NCBI RefSeq assembly: GCF_032362555.1
Contig: NC_083512.1
Span: 8,358,001-8,422,000 of the forward strand
Direction: 5' to 3'
Source of the DNA: Amyelois transitella
Lineage: Eukaryota > Arthropoda > Insecta > Lepidoptera > Pyralidae
Length of the DNA stretch: 64,000 nucleotides
Made by a program: the position numbers and the translations under genes. Positions within the stretch are counted from its first letter, which is position 1; each line of letters opens with the position of its first letter. Of this stretch, positions 42,275 to 52,844 are shown piece after piece. The notes under the pieces are model-generated. The model searched no databases. It was not told where the DNA came from and was given only the letters and a program-made list of their open reading frames with translations.

Positions 42275-43399
42275 CCTTGGCATCGTCAGGGATCACGCGG
42301 AGTCAGCGAAGGATGTTGAAGAACGGGCACAGTGAAGAGAAAAATATCGTGTGGGTGCAAATAAGAACGTTAAATCAATGGCAGAGAAACGTCTTCATAA
42401 AAACTTTAACCAACCAAACTTTTTGCCACTGTGGTGTTAAGATATTTCCACACTTATCTCACGTCTTCTCTATTTTTTAATTTTATTATAATCTCAGATC
42501 ACATCATCTTGTGTTCCTCTCTTAGTCTATCCATTTATGGGTATCTAAGTAGTAACAACAGTGAAGCTTATATTAAAGTTGATGTTTGTGAATCGTCACC
42601 TGTCTACAGTGCAATATGCATGACACCGAAGCATCAAACAGATTTGCATTACACACATTAATTAATCGGTATGCATTTATACACTAGCACAATCAGGTGC
42701 AAAAGTCTTTATACTACTTTAGACATGCTTTTCTTTAATATTGTACATGAATGTGTGTATTCGAATGTACCTTAAACGTTATATGAAATGTAGTACACTA
42801 CATCACGAGATTCACAAAAGCTATTGCAGTGGTTTTAAAGTAATCACATTTAGGAATCGTTGGAAGACTAGACTGCTCTTCAATTTAGTTGAAGTTCGGT
42901 CTAGTTTGCCTACCTACTTGCACAGTTTGACTTTGACCCAAAGTGATTTCATGAATTGTGTTGAACTACATGTCTCTTGTCTAGAAATTATTTAGTACTC
43001 GTACCATTTTTTACCTCTTATGAATAATATTTTATTTAGTTTTTTTTAAACCTTTGAATTTGCTTTGATGTAATAGTATTGGTATAGTAACATTGATTAG
43101 CTATATCAGTTTGTAATTTACAAAAAAAATCCACTTTATTAGAACGTGCTTTTTTGAGATTTATATAATACTAAAAGCATCTTTCTACTTGGTTGGTGTT
43201 CTTGTAGCTTTGAAGCACAATTAAATCTCAAACAAATAAATACATATATTTCCAAAACCACAACTACATATAATGGAAACGCGCACCTCTATAATGGGAA
43301 TTTAATTTAAGATTGATTTAGTTTAATTACATAGGTACAATATAAGTCTGTAGCCAACGGGCACTCGTTATAATTTGTAACTAGACATCGGATGTAAAA
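42275..43399. other. Upstream flank of the odorant receptor gene
   Basis: AT-rich intergenic DNA with short open frames of no merit. The promoter of the receptor gene must lie in its right part. No clear TATA box was chosen. Confidence 0.4.
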
Positions 43400-46300
43400 A
43401 TGACTTTTAAAGTGTTTTGGAATACTTTAACACAAACGAAAGCCTTGGAAAATTCTAGCGGAGAGCTTGAAACACTGTTTTTTGAGTCGGTATACAGAGT
43501 AGCTTACATAATAGGTATTATTTTTTTTGGCCTTTGTTTCGATTGCGTCTGGCTTGGGAAAAAGCCAGGGTCCACTTATAAAAAGAATCCAGGTGTGGGT
43601 AAGTCAAGTAATTCCGTAACCCTGGGAATCTAGCCCTGAATCATGGCTATCGAGTCATGCTTAATTTTATCACGTCAGATTTAAGTTCAGATTGGAAAAT
43701 ACTTCTTAATTCGACTTTATGTTTTTTCGTGTGTTTGTTAACTAACTCTGTCATTTGTTAACTAATTTTTATAATTTTTTACATACGTGTAAAAGAATTG
43801 CACGCTGAATATTTTTCGGTAGATTTTGTAAAGCTATTATATACTTTTAGGCATGTCGGACTCGGACTCTGGCCTATATATAATCTACAGTACTATGGTC
43901 AAATTCTCGATATCAATGTTATTTATCTCTGAAATATCATACATGATATTGGATACCAATAATTTTGATGATGTAGCTGCCTCTCTTAATGTAATTCTTC
44001 TGCAAATGATAGCTTTATATAGATATATAAACATGGTAAGATATCTAACTTATACTACATCTAATTTGTACATACTACAGCAGAGAAACTTGAAATTAAC
44101 AGGGGTTTATGTTTCTCTGCCGTTGACTCTTCACCTCTCTTTCATCTTTGTGTATTCTCATGCATCCACGCGAGATTTTTCACTCCACTCACTCCACTGT
44201 GAAGGATTTTTACCATCTTCAGCAAAAAGAAAAACTATCATATTGCACAGAGTAATTTTTCACTTTGATTGAATCTTTTAATTTATATTTGTATTCACTA
44301 TAAACATCTCTTCTTTCTCTTTTTCTATCTTTTGCAGCTGTCTCATCGTACCTTATACCGAAAACTGGCTGTGGCAATGGAGTCTGAAACGTTTGATATA
44401 ACAACAAAAAATCGTAGAAGCATTGTAGAGCAATGGTCTTGTATTAATGAAAACTATTTGAAACTATTGCTGGGTTTAGGCAATTTATCTCTAGTTCCAT
44501 GGTAAGTAAATGCACATTAAAAAAAATGTTTTGGGCTGATTACCGATTATCGTAAAAACTATTCATGTATCTATAATGAGTTATGACTGTATATTTATTC
44601 GTAAGGTCCCTTTCATCGCCGTGTGGTTCCCGGCACCAATACAAAAAAGAATGGAACCACACCATCTCTTTCCCATGGATGTCGTAAAAGGCGACTAAGG
44701 GATAGGCCTACAAACTTGGGATTCTTTTTTCGGCGATGGGCAAGCAACCTCTCACTAGTTGAATCTTAATTATATCGTTAAGCCAAATAGCTGAACGTGG
44801 CCATTCAGTCTTTAAAAGACCGTTGGCCTGTTAGCTCTGTCTACCCCGCAAGGGATATAGACGTGACCATATGTATGTATGTATGTCCCTTTCATTTTAT
44901 AAAAGTACTGGAATCGTGGAACTTGTTCTTCAACTTAAGTTAGTAGCGTATTGAAATAAATCTTTAGGATTTTTTTAATTTTCCAGGTTCGTGTACCCAC
45001 TGGTGGATGACGTAGAGTACAATTTGTTCTTTGGCCTGAAGTTGCCTGTCAATTATAACAATCCTCGGGGCTACGTTATATCGTACGTGATCCTTATGAT
45101 AGCGTTCTGTTTAGTCGCCCAATCCGTCATGGTTATGGACATAAGAATGCAGGCCCACTTCTTACATATCGTCTGCCAGTTCAATGTTTTAGCTGACTGT
45201 TTTCAAAACATCGTAGAAGACTGCAAAAACAGGCTTAGAGTTGGTAAGAATTCGTTTCATCTTCTAGAACCCTCAACGGTTATATTGTTAGTGATCTTTA
45301 TGATAGCGTCCTGTAACGCCTCAAACGCGACAGTTTTGGACATATAAATACAGACCTACTTCTAGAGAGGCCCTAGTATATCCTATAGGTGTTTAGAGAA
45401 AAATCTCATTTATATTTTTTCAGATAATAAGCTGACTAATATGAATTCATATCTACATTTGGATCCCAATTTTAAAGAAACATATAAGCAACGTTTAAGA
45501 GGCTTAGTGGAACAACATAAGCTCCTTCTCAGGTACTGCAGTATATTCACTTTTTGTAAGTCCTACTTACTTTATTTTTATTTTCGTGCTGTTTTTGCGT
45601 CGAACTGCTTTTGATTGCAAAATCTCAAATTCATATCAACGTATTTTCCAACTTCTATATTTAATACTTTGTGTCACTGTTTGATGTGCACAATTAAATA
45701 AAGCCAACTTATACGTAAATGTTTAAATAATGCAGCAATAGAAAATTATTAACAAGCAAAAAAGGCGTGGTGATTTATAAAAAAAAAAATTCTAATTTTG
45801 CTTGCTTATGTTTCTTCAATTCAAACCTAGCCTAGGTTTGAATTGAAGAAATATAAGACGCAGTCTAATATCGATGTATTTTCTCGTATCTATTACAGGT
45901 TATCTTTGAAACTGCGCGAGAGTTTAAGCGGACCCATGCTAGGACAGCTCGCAGCCAGTGGCATCCTCATTTGTTTTGTCGGATATCAAACCGTAACGGT
46001 AAGATAAAGTCCAACATATATTGTATCGTACATATTGGCAGTCTTCGAAGGCTGGTTAGAACCATTTCTTTGAACACATGTATTTTGTGGACTCAAACGC
46101 TTCAAATTTTAACCTTCTTTTAGACTGGCACGGAAAACGTAACGAAGTGTCTGATGAGTCTCTTATTTTTGGGATACAACCTATTTGGTTTCTACATCGT
46201 ATGCCGTTGGAGTGAAGAAATTAAAACACAGGTTAGTGTTTTTGTTACATATTCTGAAAGAATACAGTTGCTATAATATGCGAATTTACGGAATTTATAC

Positions 46301-47311
46301 GTGTATGCATGCACAGAAATAGTTTTACGATAAACGAAAATATGTCATTAAATTTATTAACGTAAAGTCAGCCTCCTTGCGTTATTTCCGCTTGTATCCT
46401 TACCTCCCTGGAGAAGACGCCGGTGGTCCATCTATGTATAACCATGATCATGGATCGCATATGCTCGATTTTTACACAAAACGATTCCCGTCTGACCTCT
46501 GCAACCTTTGCAGGGTCTATCGTAACCTAACCCATATCGGATAATAGAATAGTAACACGCCCAGTTGCCAAGATATGCAGGTTGCTTCCCAATATTTGCC
46601 CTCACCATAAGAGCCTCATTCACTTGGCCTTTACCGACACCTTTTAAGAAATAGATTATGGCCTTAAAATTTCTTCCTATTTTCAAGAGTGGAAGCATCC
46701 AGCTTTCCACCGATACCTTTTAAGAAATAGATTATGGCCTTAAATTTTCTTCCTTTTTTGAAGAGTGGAAGTATCTCTACAGCCGTTTACTGTTCTAAAT
46801 GGGAAACGGGATTTGCTATAATAACCACAGTGAAATCCTCACTGATAATGGTGATCGCACGAGCTCAGAAACCTGTCATCATGACAGCTGGAGGCATGTA
46901 CGATCTGTCTCTCACGTCTTATTCATCTGTGAGTGTTAAAATTTGTTTCTTTTTGTTCTACATAATAAACTTATCAGAGTGAGTAAACGAAAACCTAAGG
47001 ATATTAGATTTATACACAGATTAATCTTTCAATATAAATTCCTGACAGTTCGGGTCGATTTCTTATTAAAAAAACTTAGCCTTGTTTAAACTGATCTATA
47101 AATTGTTTCTTACCTAACATATTTAGTAATAAGACTAAGTAATGGTTCCATATACTTCTAAGATTATGATTCCATGTAATGCTTTCGCTGATCGCTAATG
47201 CGGACCTTTAACATTTTTCACATTTGAATTACCTACCTTACTTCATTTTAATTTCAGCTCGTCAGAACTTCATATTCTGCTCTGACAGTTTTGCTAGGAT
47301 TCCGGAATTGA
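43400..47311 (+). CDS. Odorant receptor, insect 7tm_6 family (9 exons)
   Basis: Ligand-binding subunit of an olfactory ion channel. Family members sit in dendrites of sensory neurons with the co-receptor Orco and have an intracellular N terminus. Exons: 43400-43598, 43851-44035, 44338-44501, 44987-45243, 45424-45532, 45899-45998, 46124-46231, 46764-46928, 47258-47311. They have GT-AG borders, all phases agree, and they encode 446 residues and TGA. Hydrophobic segments occur near residues 34-52, 74-94, 124-142, 203-225, 310-335, 342-362 and 390-410. Family hallmarks are the VYCSKWE segment after the seventh-exon SEEIKTQ, and the C-terminal LVRTSYSALTVLL. AATAAA lies at 47343. Length and exon phases fit a functional moth receptor. 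Ligand and subfamily cannot be told from sequence alone. Confidence 0.9.
44618..44888 (+). repeat. SINE-like family A, full copy
   Basis: The best complete copy in the window: GCCGTGTGGTTCCCGGCACC head, GGATGTCGTAAAAGGCGACT, GGCGATGGGCAAGCAACCTC, AGCTGAACGTGGCCATTCAG, GTCTACCCCGCAAGGGATAT, and an ATGTATGTATGTATGT tail. It occupies most of intron 3 of the odorant receptor gene. Confidence 0.9.
45811..45851. repeat. Perfect 20-bp palindrome with one-base centre
   Basis: TTTCTTCAATTCAAACCTAG is followed by a single C and then its exact reverse complement. It lies in intron 5 of the odorant receptor gene, 48 bp before exon 6. It is either a very recent fold-back event or an assembly fold-back. 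Confidence 0.9.
46425..46640 (-). repeat. Interspersed repeat, family B fragment
   Basis: Bases 46440-46620 hold ACCATGATCATGGATCGCAT, TTTTTACACAAAACGATTCC, CGTCTGACCTCTGCAACCTT and TGCCCTCACCATAAGAGCC. The first three match the order seen at 62090-62150. It fills most of odorant receptor intron 7. Confidence 0.5.
46633..46784 (+). repeat. 76-bp tandem duplication over the exon 8 splice acceptor
   Basis: Unit 1 (46633-46708) and unit 2 (46709-46784) share ACCGA.ACCTTTTAAGAAAT, AGATTATGGCCTTAAA, the pyrimidine tract TTTTCTTCC..TTTT and the acceptor with the first exon bases (AAGAGTGGAAG.ATC). The second acceptor, at 46763|46764, opens the correct exon 8. Use of the first (46687|46688) reads SGSIQLSTDTF and then a stop. 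Confidence 0.85.
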
Positions 47312-47586
47312 GTAAACATATTTTGAATACCTAGCCAAAAATAATAAATTACAAAGGAAACAAATTAGTAACACCAGATAGTATTTTGAAATCACGGTCA
47401 CAGCTCACACCAAATTATACAATGACGAGAATATACGCACTATATAAACCTATGGAGAGAAGCACGTAATTTTATATTATTATGTTAATATGAAACGATT
47501 GTCAGAACTTATTACCATTGAGACAAAACATTTAAAGATATTTACTTAGAAGAATTAGTCAACGTTGACATGTCCGAATACTAATT

Positions 47587-47593
47587 TATAAAG
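47587..47593 (+). promoter_or_regulatory. TATA box of the small two-exon gene
   Basis: TATAAAG lies 65 bp upstream of the ATG at 47652. A start site about 25-30 bp downstream (around ACAGTCTTC, 47608-47616) would give a 5' UTR of about 40 bases. Confidence 0.6.
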
Positions 47594-47651
47594 GCGACGA
47601 ACAAGAAACAGTCTTCAAAATAATCTTAGTGAGTGAAGTGCTGGAGTGAAC

Positions 47652-48442
47652 ATGAATCTCGTGGGTTATTTGGTGACGCTGGCCAATCTGCAGGTAAATT
47701 TATAAAATATTTTGTTACTTGCGAGCTGAAAGTGTTGATTTAAAATAAAATAGATATGATTAATCCAGAAACGTCACAATTTTGAAAATTGCATACATTA
47801 ATAATTAAAAAACTTTTTCTATTTCCAAAGGCAAAATGAAATTGTCACAAAAGAAATACGTAGTTAAAAAAAAAGGAATTAATAATGAATAAACATTGTC
47901 AATTATTAAATTGAAATCAATCTCTAAAACGAGAATCAGTATTTTTTATGATAAGATACCTATTAAAAAAAAAATTATAACACGCGTTTTGACACAATCA
48001 AAATACTATAAAATTTAATGTCGCCTTTTCAATATTTCAGGGTTTCGACCGTTCAGGTGGAGCCATACAGGATCTTTCTATAAAAGTCGGCGAAATACAC
48101 TCCCTTCTATACGATTTAAGGAAATATCCGCAGTTTCCACTGAACAGTTTCAAAGACACCGGCTACTACAGAAATGGTAATACAGGAATTTATCTGTCCA
48201 AGAATATGAGAGATTACATGTACCACGGAATCGGGAAACCCTCTGATGAAGCTATTCTTCTAACCCTGATTTTCAATGATTCAAAAACGGGTGGATCTGC
48301 AACTGTGGTCAATGATCCAACTCTTTCCTATTTCCTCCATAAGGGTGAAGTGGACGATGATATACGGAACAAAATTGACCAATACGTGGATAACTTGAAG
48401 AATGGAAAACAAGGAAAAGGTGTTTCAAATTCAGCGGTATAA
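47652..48442 (+). CDS. Unrecognised 147-residue protein (2 exons)
   Basis: I do not recognise the family. Exon 1 is 47652-47693 (14 codons, donor CAG|GTAAAT). Exon 2 is 48041-48442 (acceptor TTTCAG, in frame, stop TAA). The first residues, MNLVGYLVTLANLQ, are hydrophobic and could be a weak signal peptide or just a helix. The rest is soluble-looking: a helix-rich IQDLSIKVGEIHSLLYDLRK segment, aromatic patches (GYYRNGNTGIYLSKNM, DYMYHGIGK), and an acidic then lysine-rich tail (EVDDDIRNKIDQYVDNLKNG). No cysteine is present. A TATA box (47587) and an AATAAA signal (48533) frame a compact transcription unit, which supports a real gene. It starts 340 bp after the odorant receptor stop. Confidence 0.75.
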
Positions 48443-48532
48443 TTTATTAAACGTTTCAGATTTACGGATTCAGATATGATGTGGTACAAATTTAAATATA
48501 TTAGATTTAAGCAAAGCACTTATAGTTTAGTC

Positions 48533-48538
48533 AATAAA
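48533..48538 (+). terminator. Polyadenylation signal AATAAA of the small gene
   Basis: AATAAA lies 91 bases after the TAA stop, the usual distance range for a short insect 3' UTR. Confidence 0.6.
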
Positions 48539-48544
48539 GATTCT

Positions 48545-50090
48545 GCATAAAATTACTTTTTTTACTTACCCATTTCTTTTTCATCATACATGCATACATT
48601 TAATCTTGTCTTATCCCTTAAATGGTAGACATTTCTTCATGCCATATTCGTAATCCCAATTAAAATTTCAGAGACCCGCTCAAGACAGCATGTGCTTAGC
48701 CAAGTGATAACAGTAGGCTTGTGTTAGAATATACATAAACAGTGGATGTATGTATATAATCAACAGAATTATAAATAATTTGTATTAATTGTTGCTTACA
48801 AGAACTGAAGACACGACGAATTATAACAACTCGGTAAATTAATAATACAACTGCATGTTTTAGAATGGTATTCATTAGAACATGTTTACATACAAGAACG
48901 GAGAATACAAATGATGGCTTATACAGAGCACGCAGAATTATTTTTGTATTTGAATATCGAGACTTTGTTCAAATAGTTGGAAGTTTACAGTCGGAAAAAA
49001 AATCTTGAAAATTTCTTATTTTATTTATGGTCTTTAACTATGTTTCCTTAACATGAAACGAAAATTAAAAACAACTTATTTCATCCTCCATTTTACTCAA
49101 ACTGATTTATATTTTCAATTAAAGAGAGAAGGAAAACGCTAACATTTCTGAAGAAATATAATTAATTGTCTTGTTCTTCTTTTTAAAATCGGTTATAAAG
49201 ATATAAGTCATCAATTATTAAATTAAAATAGACGCACGATAGCATGGGCAGAAGCTATATGATAGTTCATAAATATCTTATCCTCTATTATAAAATTTAC
49301 ATAGATAAGGAACTTGTTAGACCATTAAATTCACACAGTAGACACTTATTTTTATGGAAAACAGGTTTGTCAATAATATTCTTCTTAAAAAGAAACCTTT
49401 TCTTTAGCTTATGCCAGATTTGCCCTTAAAGAACACGTTCATTGTTTTTTTTTGTTGCGGTTTGTTACAAAAAAATAAATAAAAATCTTTTTATTTTTAA
49501 AATTTAAGTGGTTTATTTATTCGTATATAGACACTTCATCCCCTGAATTGACTACAAACTACACAACGTCACAGCGGATGGACTATCTAATCTAGAAACT
49601 GCATTGATAGTAAAAGTACAACCAATTGCCCGTTTATTCATATTTTTGTAATTAATACAAATTGTCAACAATTCGCTTAAATTTGTACGATTTATAACTA
49701 TTTAATTTATAAATGCAATGGAAAAAGATTATTTATAAACCTACGAAAACCTTACTTTGTTTTCTTTGCCAATAAATAATGTATATTTTTCATTGCATTA
49801 CTTATTCCTTTATAAAAAGCTGCTATTAAAACCATCGAAAATTGGAAACACCCATCTTTTAATAACAAAAATACCGTTATCCTTCAGCAGTTGAAGTGAC
49901 ACTATGCCCATTATTTATGAGGATTAACACAATTACTGTGCAAATTAAAAACAGCGAATAATGTGGGAACATCAAATTACGTTAAGTAAGAAGCTAGTTA
50001 ACGCCAACACCGCATGCATCTTATTACAATACAAAATTAACATGATCCTTGCAATGCAACGCGACGCGCATAATGCTAGTTGCATTCACA
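48545..50090. other. Intergenic between the small gene and the ADAMTS gene
   Basis: AT-rich, no supported open frame or recognised repeat. Confidence 0.4.
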
Positions 50091-50094
50091 TCAG

Positions 50095-50292
50095 ACGTAA
50101 CACCCAGGGCGATTACAAAAAACAGGCGCGCGCCCTTTGTTTACTAATGACGCATGGCGTTGCCCATGCAATCTGTAAACCGCGGAGTCGTTTACCTTCC
50201 GCACGACGAGACGGCCGCCATGTGCGTAGATGCGTAAGCGCAGCGCGACGTGCCGCGGACAGATACCCCGAGCCCGCGGCGGCGCGCGGACC
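50095..50292 (+). promoter_or_regulatory. CpG-rich 5' region of the ADAMTS gene
   Basis: G, C and CpG content rises sharply here (GGCGCGCGCC, GCGCAGCGCGACGTGCCGCG) compared with the AT-rich flank. This fits 5' UTR and promoter. An in-frame ATG at 50230 exists, but the ATG at 50293 starts directly with a signal peptide and is preferred. Confidence 0.5.
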
Positions 50293-52840
50293 ATGCTGCG
50301 CCTGCTGCCGGCGGCCCTCCTCCTCGCCGCAGCCGCGCACGCCTGGAGACCGCCCCCTCAGCCGCTGCACATCGCACCCCGCTTACACATGAGGCACAAC
50401 AATCACACGCGACATTTACACCTCTTCGGCTGGCATGTGGAACTCAGAGAAAACCGAGCCATCACTTCCCCCCACTATAACGAGTGCCAGTTCTACAGGG
50501 GCCGCGTCCTCCACGAGGAAGACTCCTCCGCCACCGTCACTGAGTGCGACGGCCAGCTTTACGGACTGCTGCAAGTGGGCGATGAAGAGTTCGTTCTGCA
50601 GCCGACGAGGCCGAGCGGAAACCATGTGTTGCGACGCCGCGACGTACTCTTATCGGAGCAGCCCGCCGCTTACAATCTCACCGGAGATACGGTCACTGAC
50701 CTTGAACTTGAGTTCGAGGAAAATCACGGCCTGATGCCGTTCATGAGCTTCGGAGATGACTCTGATCTTGATTACTTTCGTGATTTGCGACCGGTCACAA
50801 GATCGACGAGAGGTGTGTCATTGAACTTTCGTTTAGTTATACGCTATCAGTGATAGTATGATACCTACATGATGTGAATTCTCGTTGCAGGTGTGAAGGG
50901 ACTGTGGTTGGAGATGGCAATAATGGCAGATCACACGATGCTGAAGTTCCACGGTAGGGAGCGAGTGGAACACTACATATTAGCTTTAATGAATATTGTA
51001 AGTATGAGCTCTGCGTCGTAAAGTGTTTGTGCTATTTTCGTCATGAAGTGTGTTGATCTCTAAGATTTATGTAACACTTTATAGGTCAGTGCCATCTTCA
51101 ATGATCCTTCAATGGAATCGAACATGACGCTAGTTATAAACAAACTGTTTCTAAATGAGGAGAAAGACTCTACAGTGAAGTATGGAAATGTGAGAAAGTC
51201 CCTGGAAGCAGTCAATAAATGGAATTACAAACACCTGAGTAGACTTCCGAAAGGTATGTTCATAAATTTGTCCCTTATTTATCAACGTTTGCTCTTCTGA
51301 TCAAGTTATTTATATGTGTCTGATATGAAGTTACTCCTTACTTTGTCCAAAGTTAGAGCCTTATATATAAAGTTCTGACAAATTGTTACTTTCTAATGTT
51401 GTCGTCAACAACTTTATTTAATTTCGTTAATATCATATCTATGAAGATAAGAAGTTTCTGACGTTAACTGTTCGTATACTCAAATAATATACCCATACAA
51501 ATTTGATCTATGCAAAATATTAGGAACAACTTAAAATATTACACTATGTAGTGCAAACTGTATTCATTTTTGTCAGTCAAGCCCTGAGAATTCGGAATGA
51601 TAAAATACTTTAATTATTCCAATTTCTAAGGCACATCTGAACAGATTACATACAGCTTTCATAAAAAGACAGTGATGATGAATGAGCGGCGTTAAGACGA
51701 ATTAAAACCAAACTACTAAACAGATTTTTTTTTATATATTTTTCTTCAGTTTTTATAAATACAAAAGCAATAGAAGATATGACCAAACTCAAAAAATAGG
51801 TCCCCATTTTTGTTCCTGACAAATTGTTTTTCATACATACAAAATTCTGCAAACGTGAATATTATTCGTAGCCACTAAACACATCACTGATATTTGAGTA
51901 ACACGTATTAAATGTAAATTTAAACACCTAATTAGGTTTAGCTTATGAAAAGCAAATGCTATTTGATATTGCTTTGTTATCGCAAACTCGCAAATAGTGA
52001 TCATAGTCGCAAATTACTCACTATCATGTGATAATTGGTGACATACCTATTGATGCGGTAGTGATTGAAGTTTTTATACTCTCGTCTATTATATTTCTAG
52101 TTTATGTTTAAAATGTTATATACAAAAGTATTTACAACTGCATAAAAATAGTATAATGTGATCCAAAAGCTTACAAAATCTTATATTTGATTGCTTTCCA
52201 CGTTTATTTGTTTGTAATATCTTTATTGCATAGAAATTTACACAGTAACAAGAAAAAAGTACAAAGTTATAAAATAAACAAATCACTAGCAATGGCGGAC
52301 TTATCCCATAAAGGGATCTCTCGGGAAACCGTTTATCGTACCTTAGACAAAAAGACTGTTTGTTATATAATCAGACCCTCGGCGGGTCAAGTACATAATT
52401 GATTTGCCACTAAACTCCCAAACAGTTATGCACTATCGTTTCCTGCCGTATCAAACGTAATTATTTTATGTCCGTGAATTAAACCGATATCCAAACCCTT
52501 GATGTTATGAAAGAATTTTTGTGCAATCCTCAGAAGCAACCCTGAATTAAAACTTTACGATACATATGTGTTTTTTATCTCTCTCATCATTGCGGATTCC
52601 CAGTTGCACCCTCCATCATTGTGCTTCGACGCCTAGGGTCTGCTTTGAGTGTTCTAAATGTCCATATATTTCAGATGCGACAGGTTGGGATGTCGCCATA
52701 TGGTTGACCAGGGTGCCGCTCGGTGGACCCTCTGGGTTTGCGCCTGTAGGAGGCGTCTGCTCCAGCATGAGATCAGCTTCTATCAACAGAGATGAAGGGT
52801 TGACCAGCGCTTTCGTTATTGCCCATGAGCTGGCTCATCT
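50293..52840 (+). CDS. ADAMTS-type secreted metalloprotease, N-terminal part (4 exons)
   Basis: Secreted zinc endopeptidase (M12B, metzincin) that cleaves extracellular matrix proteins. Visible exons: 50293-50812, 50891-50997, 51085-51253, 52675-52840, with all phases agreeing and 320 residues so far. Residues 1-17 are a signal peptide (LLPAALLLAAAAHA, then W). The propeptide has NECQFYRGRV and VTECDGQLYGLLQ. A furin-type RSTR ends at residue 173, directly before the catalytic domain (VKGLWLEMAIMADHTML). Exon 4 gives GFAPVGGVCSSMRS and NRDEGLTSAFVIAHELAHL, the start of HExxHxxGxxH. The next exon should supply G..HD, the Met-turn and the thrombospondin repeats. They were not found up to 64000, so the gene most likely runs off the window. 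The wording around GFAPVGGVC recalls the ADAMTS2/3/14 group. That subfamily call is tentative. Confidence 0.9.
51260..52670 (+). other. ADAMTS intron 3
   Basis: 1.4 kb of AT-rich intron. No exon, RNA gene or recognised repeat found. Confidence 0.6.
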
Positions 52841-52844
52841 GTAA

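Noticed and set aside
50230-50292. Upstream in-frame ATG for the ADAMTS protein
   Set aside because: It would add 21 arginine-rich residues ahead of a clear signal peptide. The ATG at 50293 is the natural start.
50091-50377. Minus-strand open frames over the ADAMTS 5' region
   Set aside because: They are GC-rich antisense shadows of the signal peptide region.
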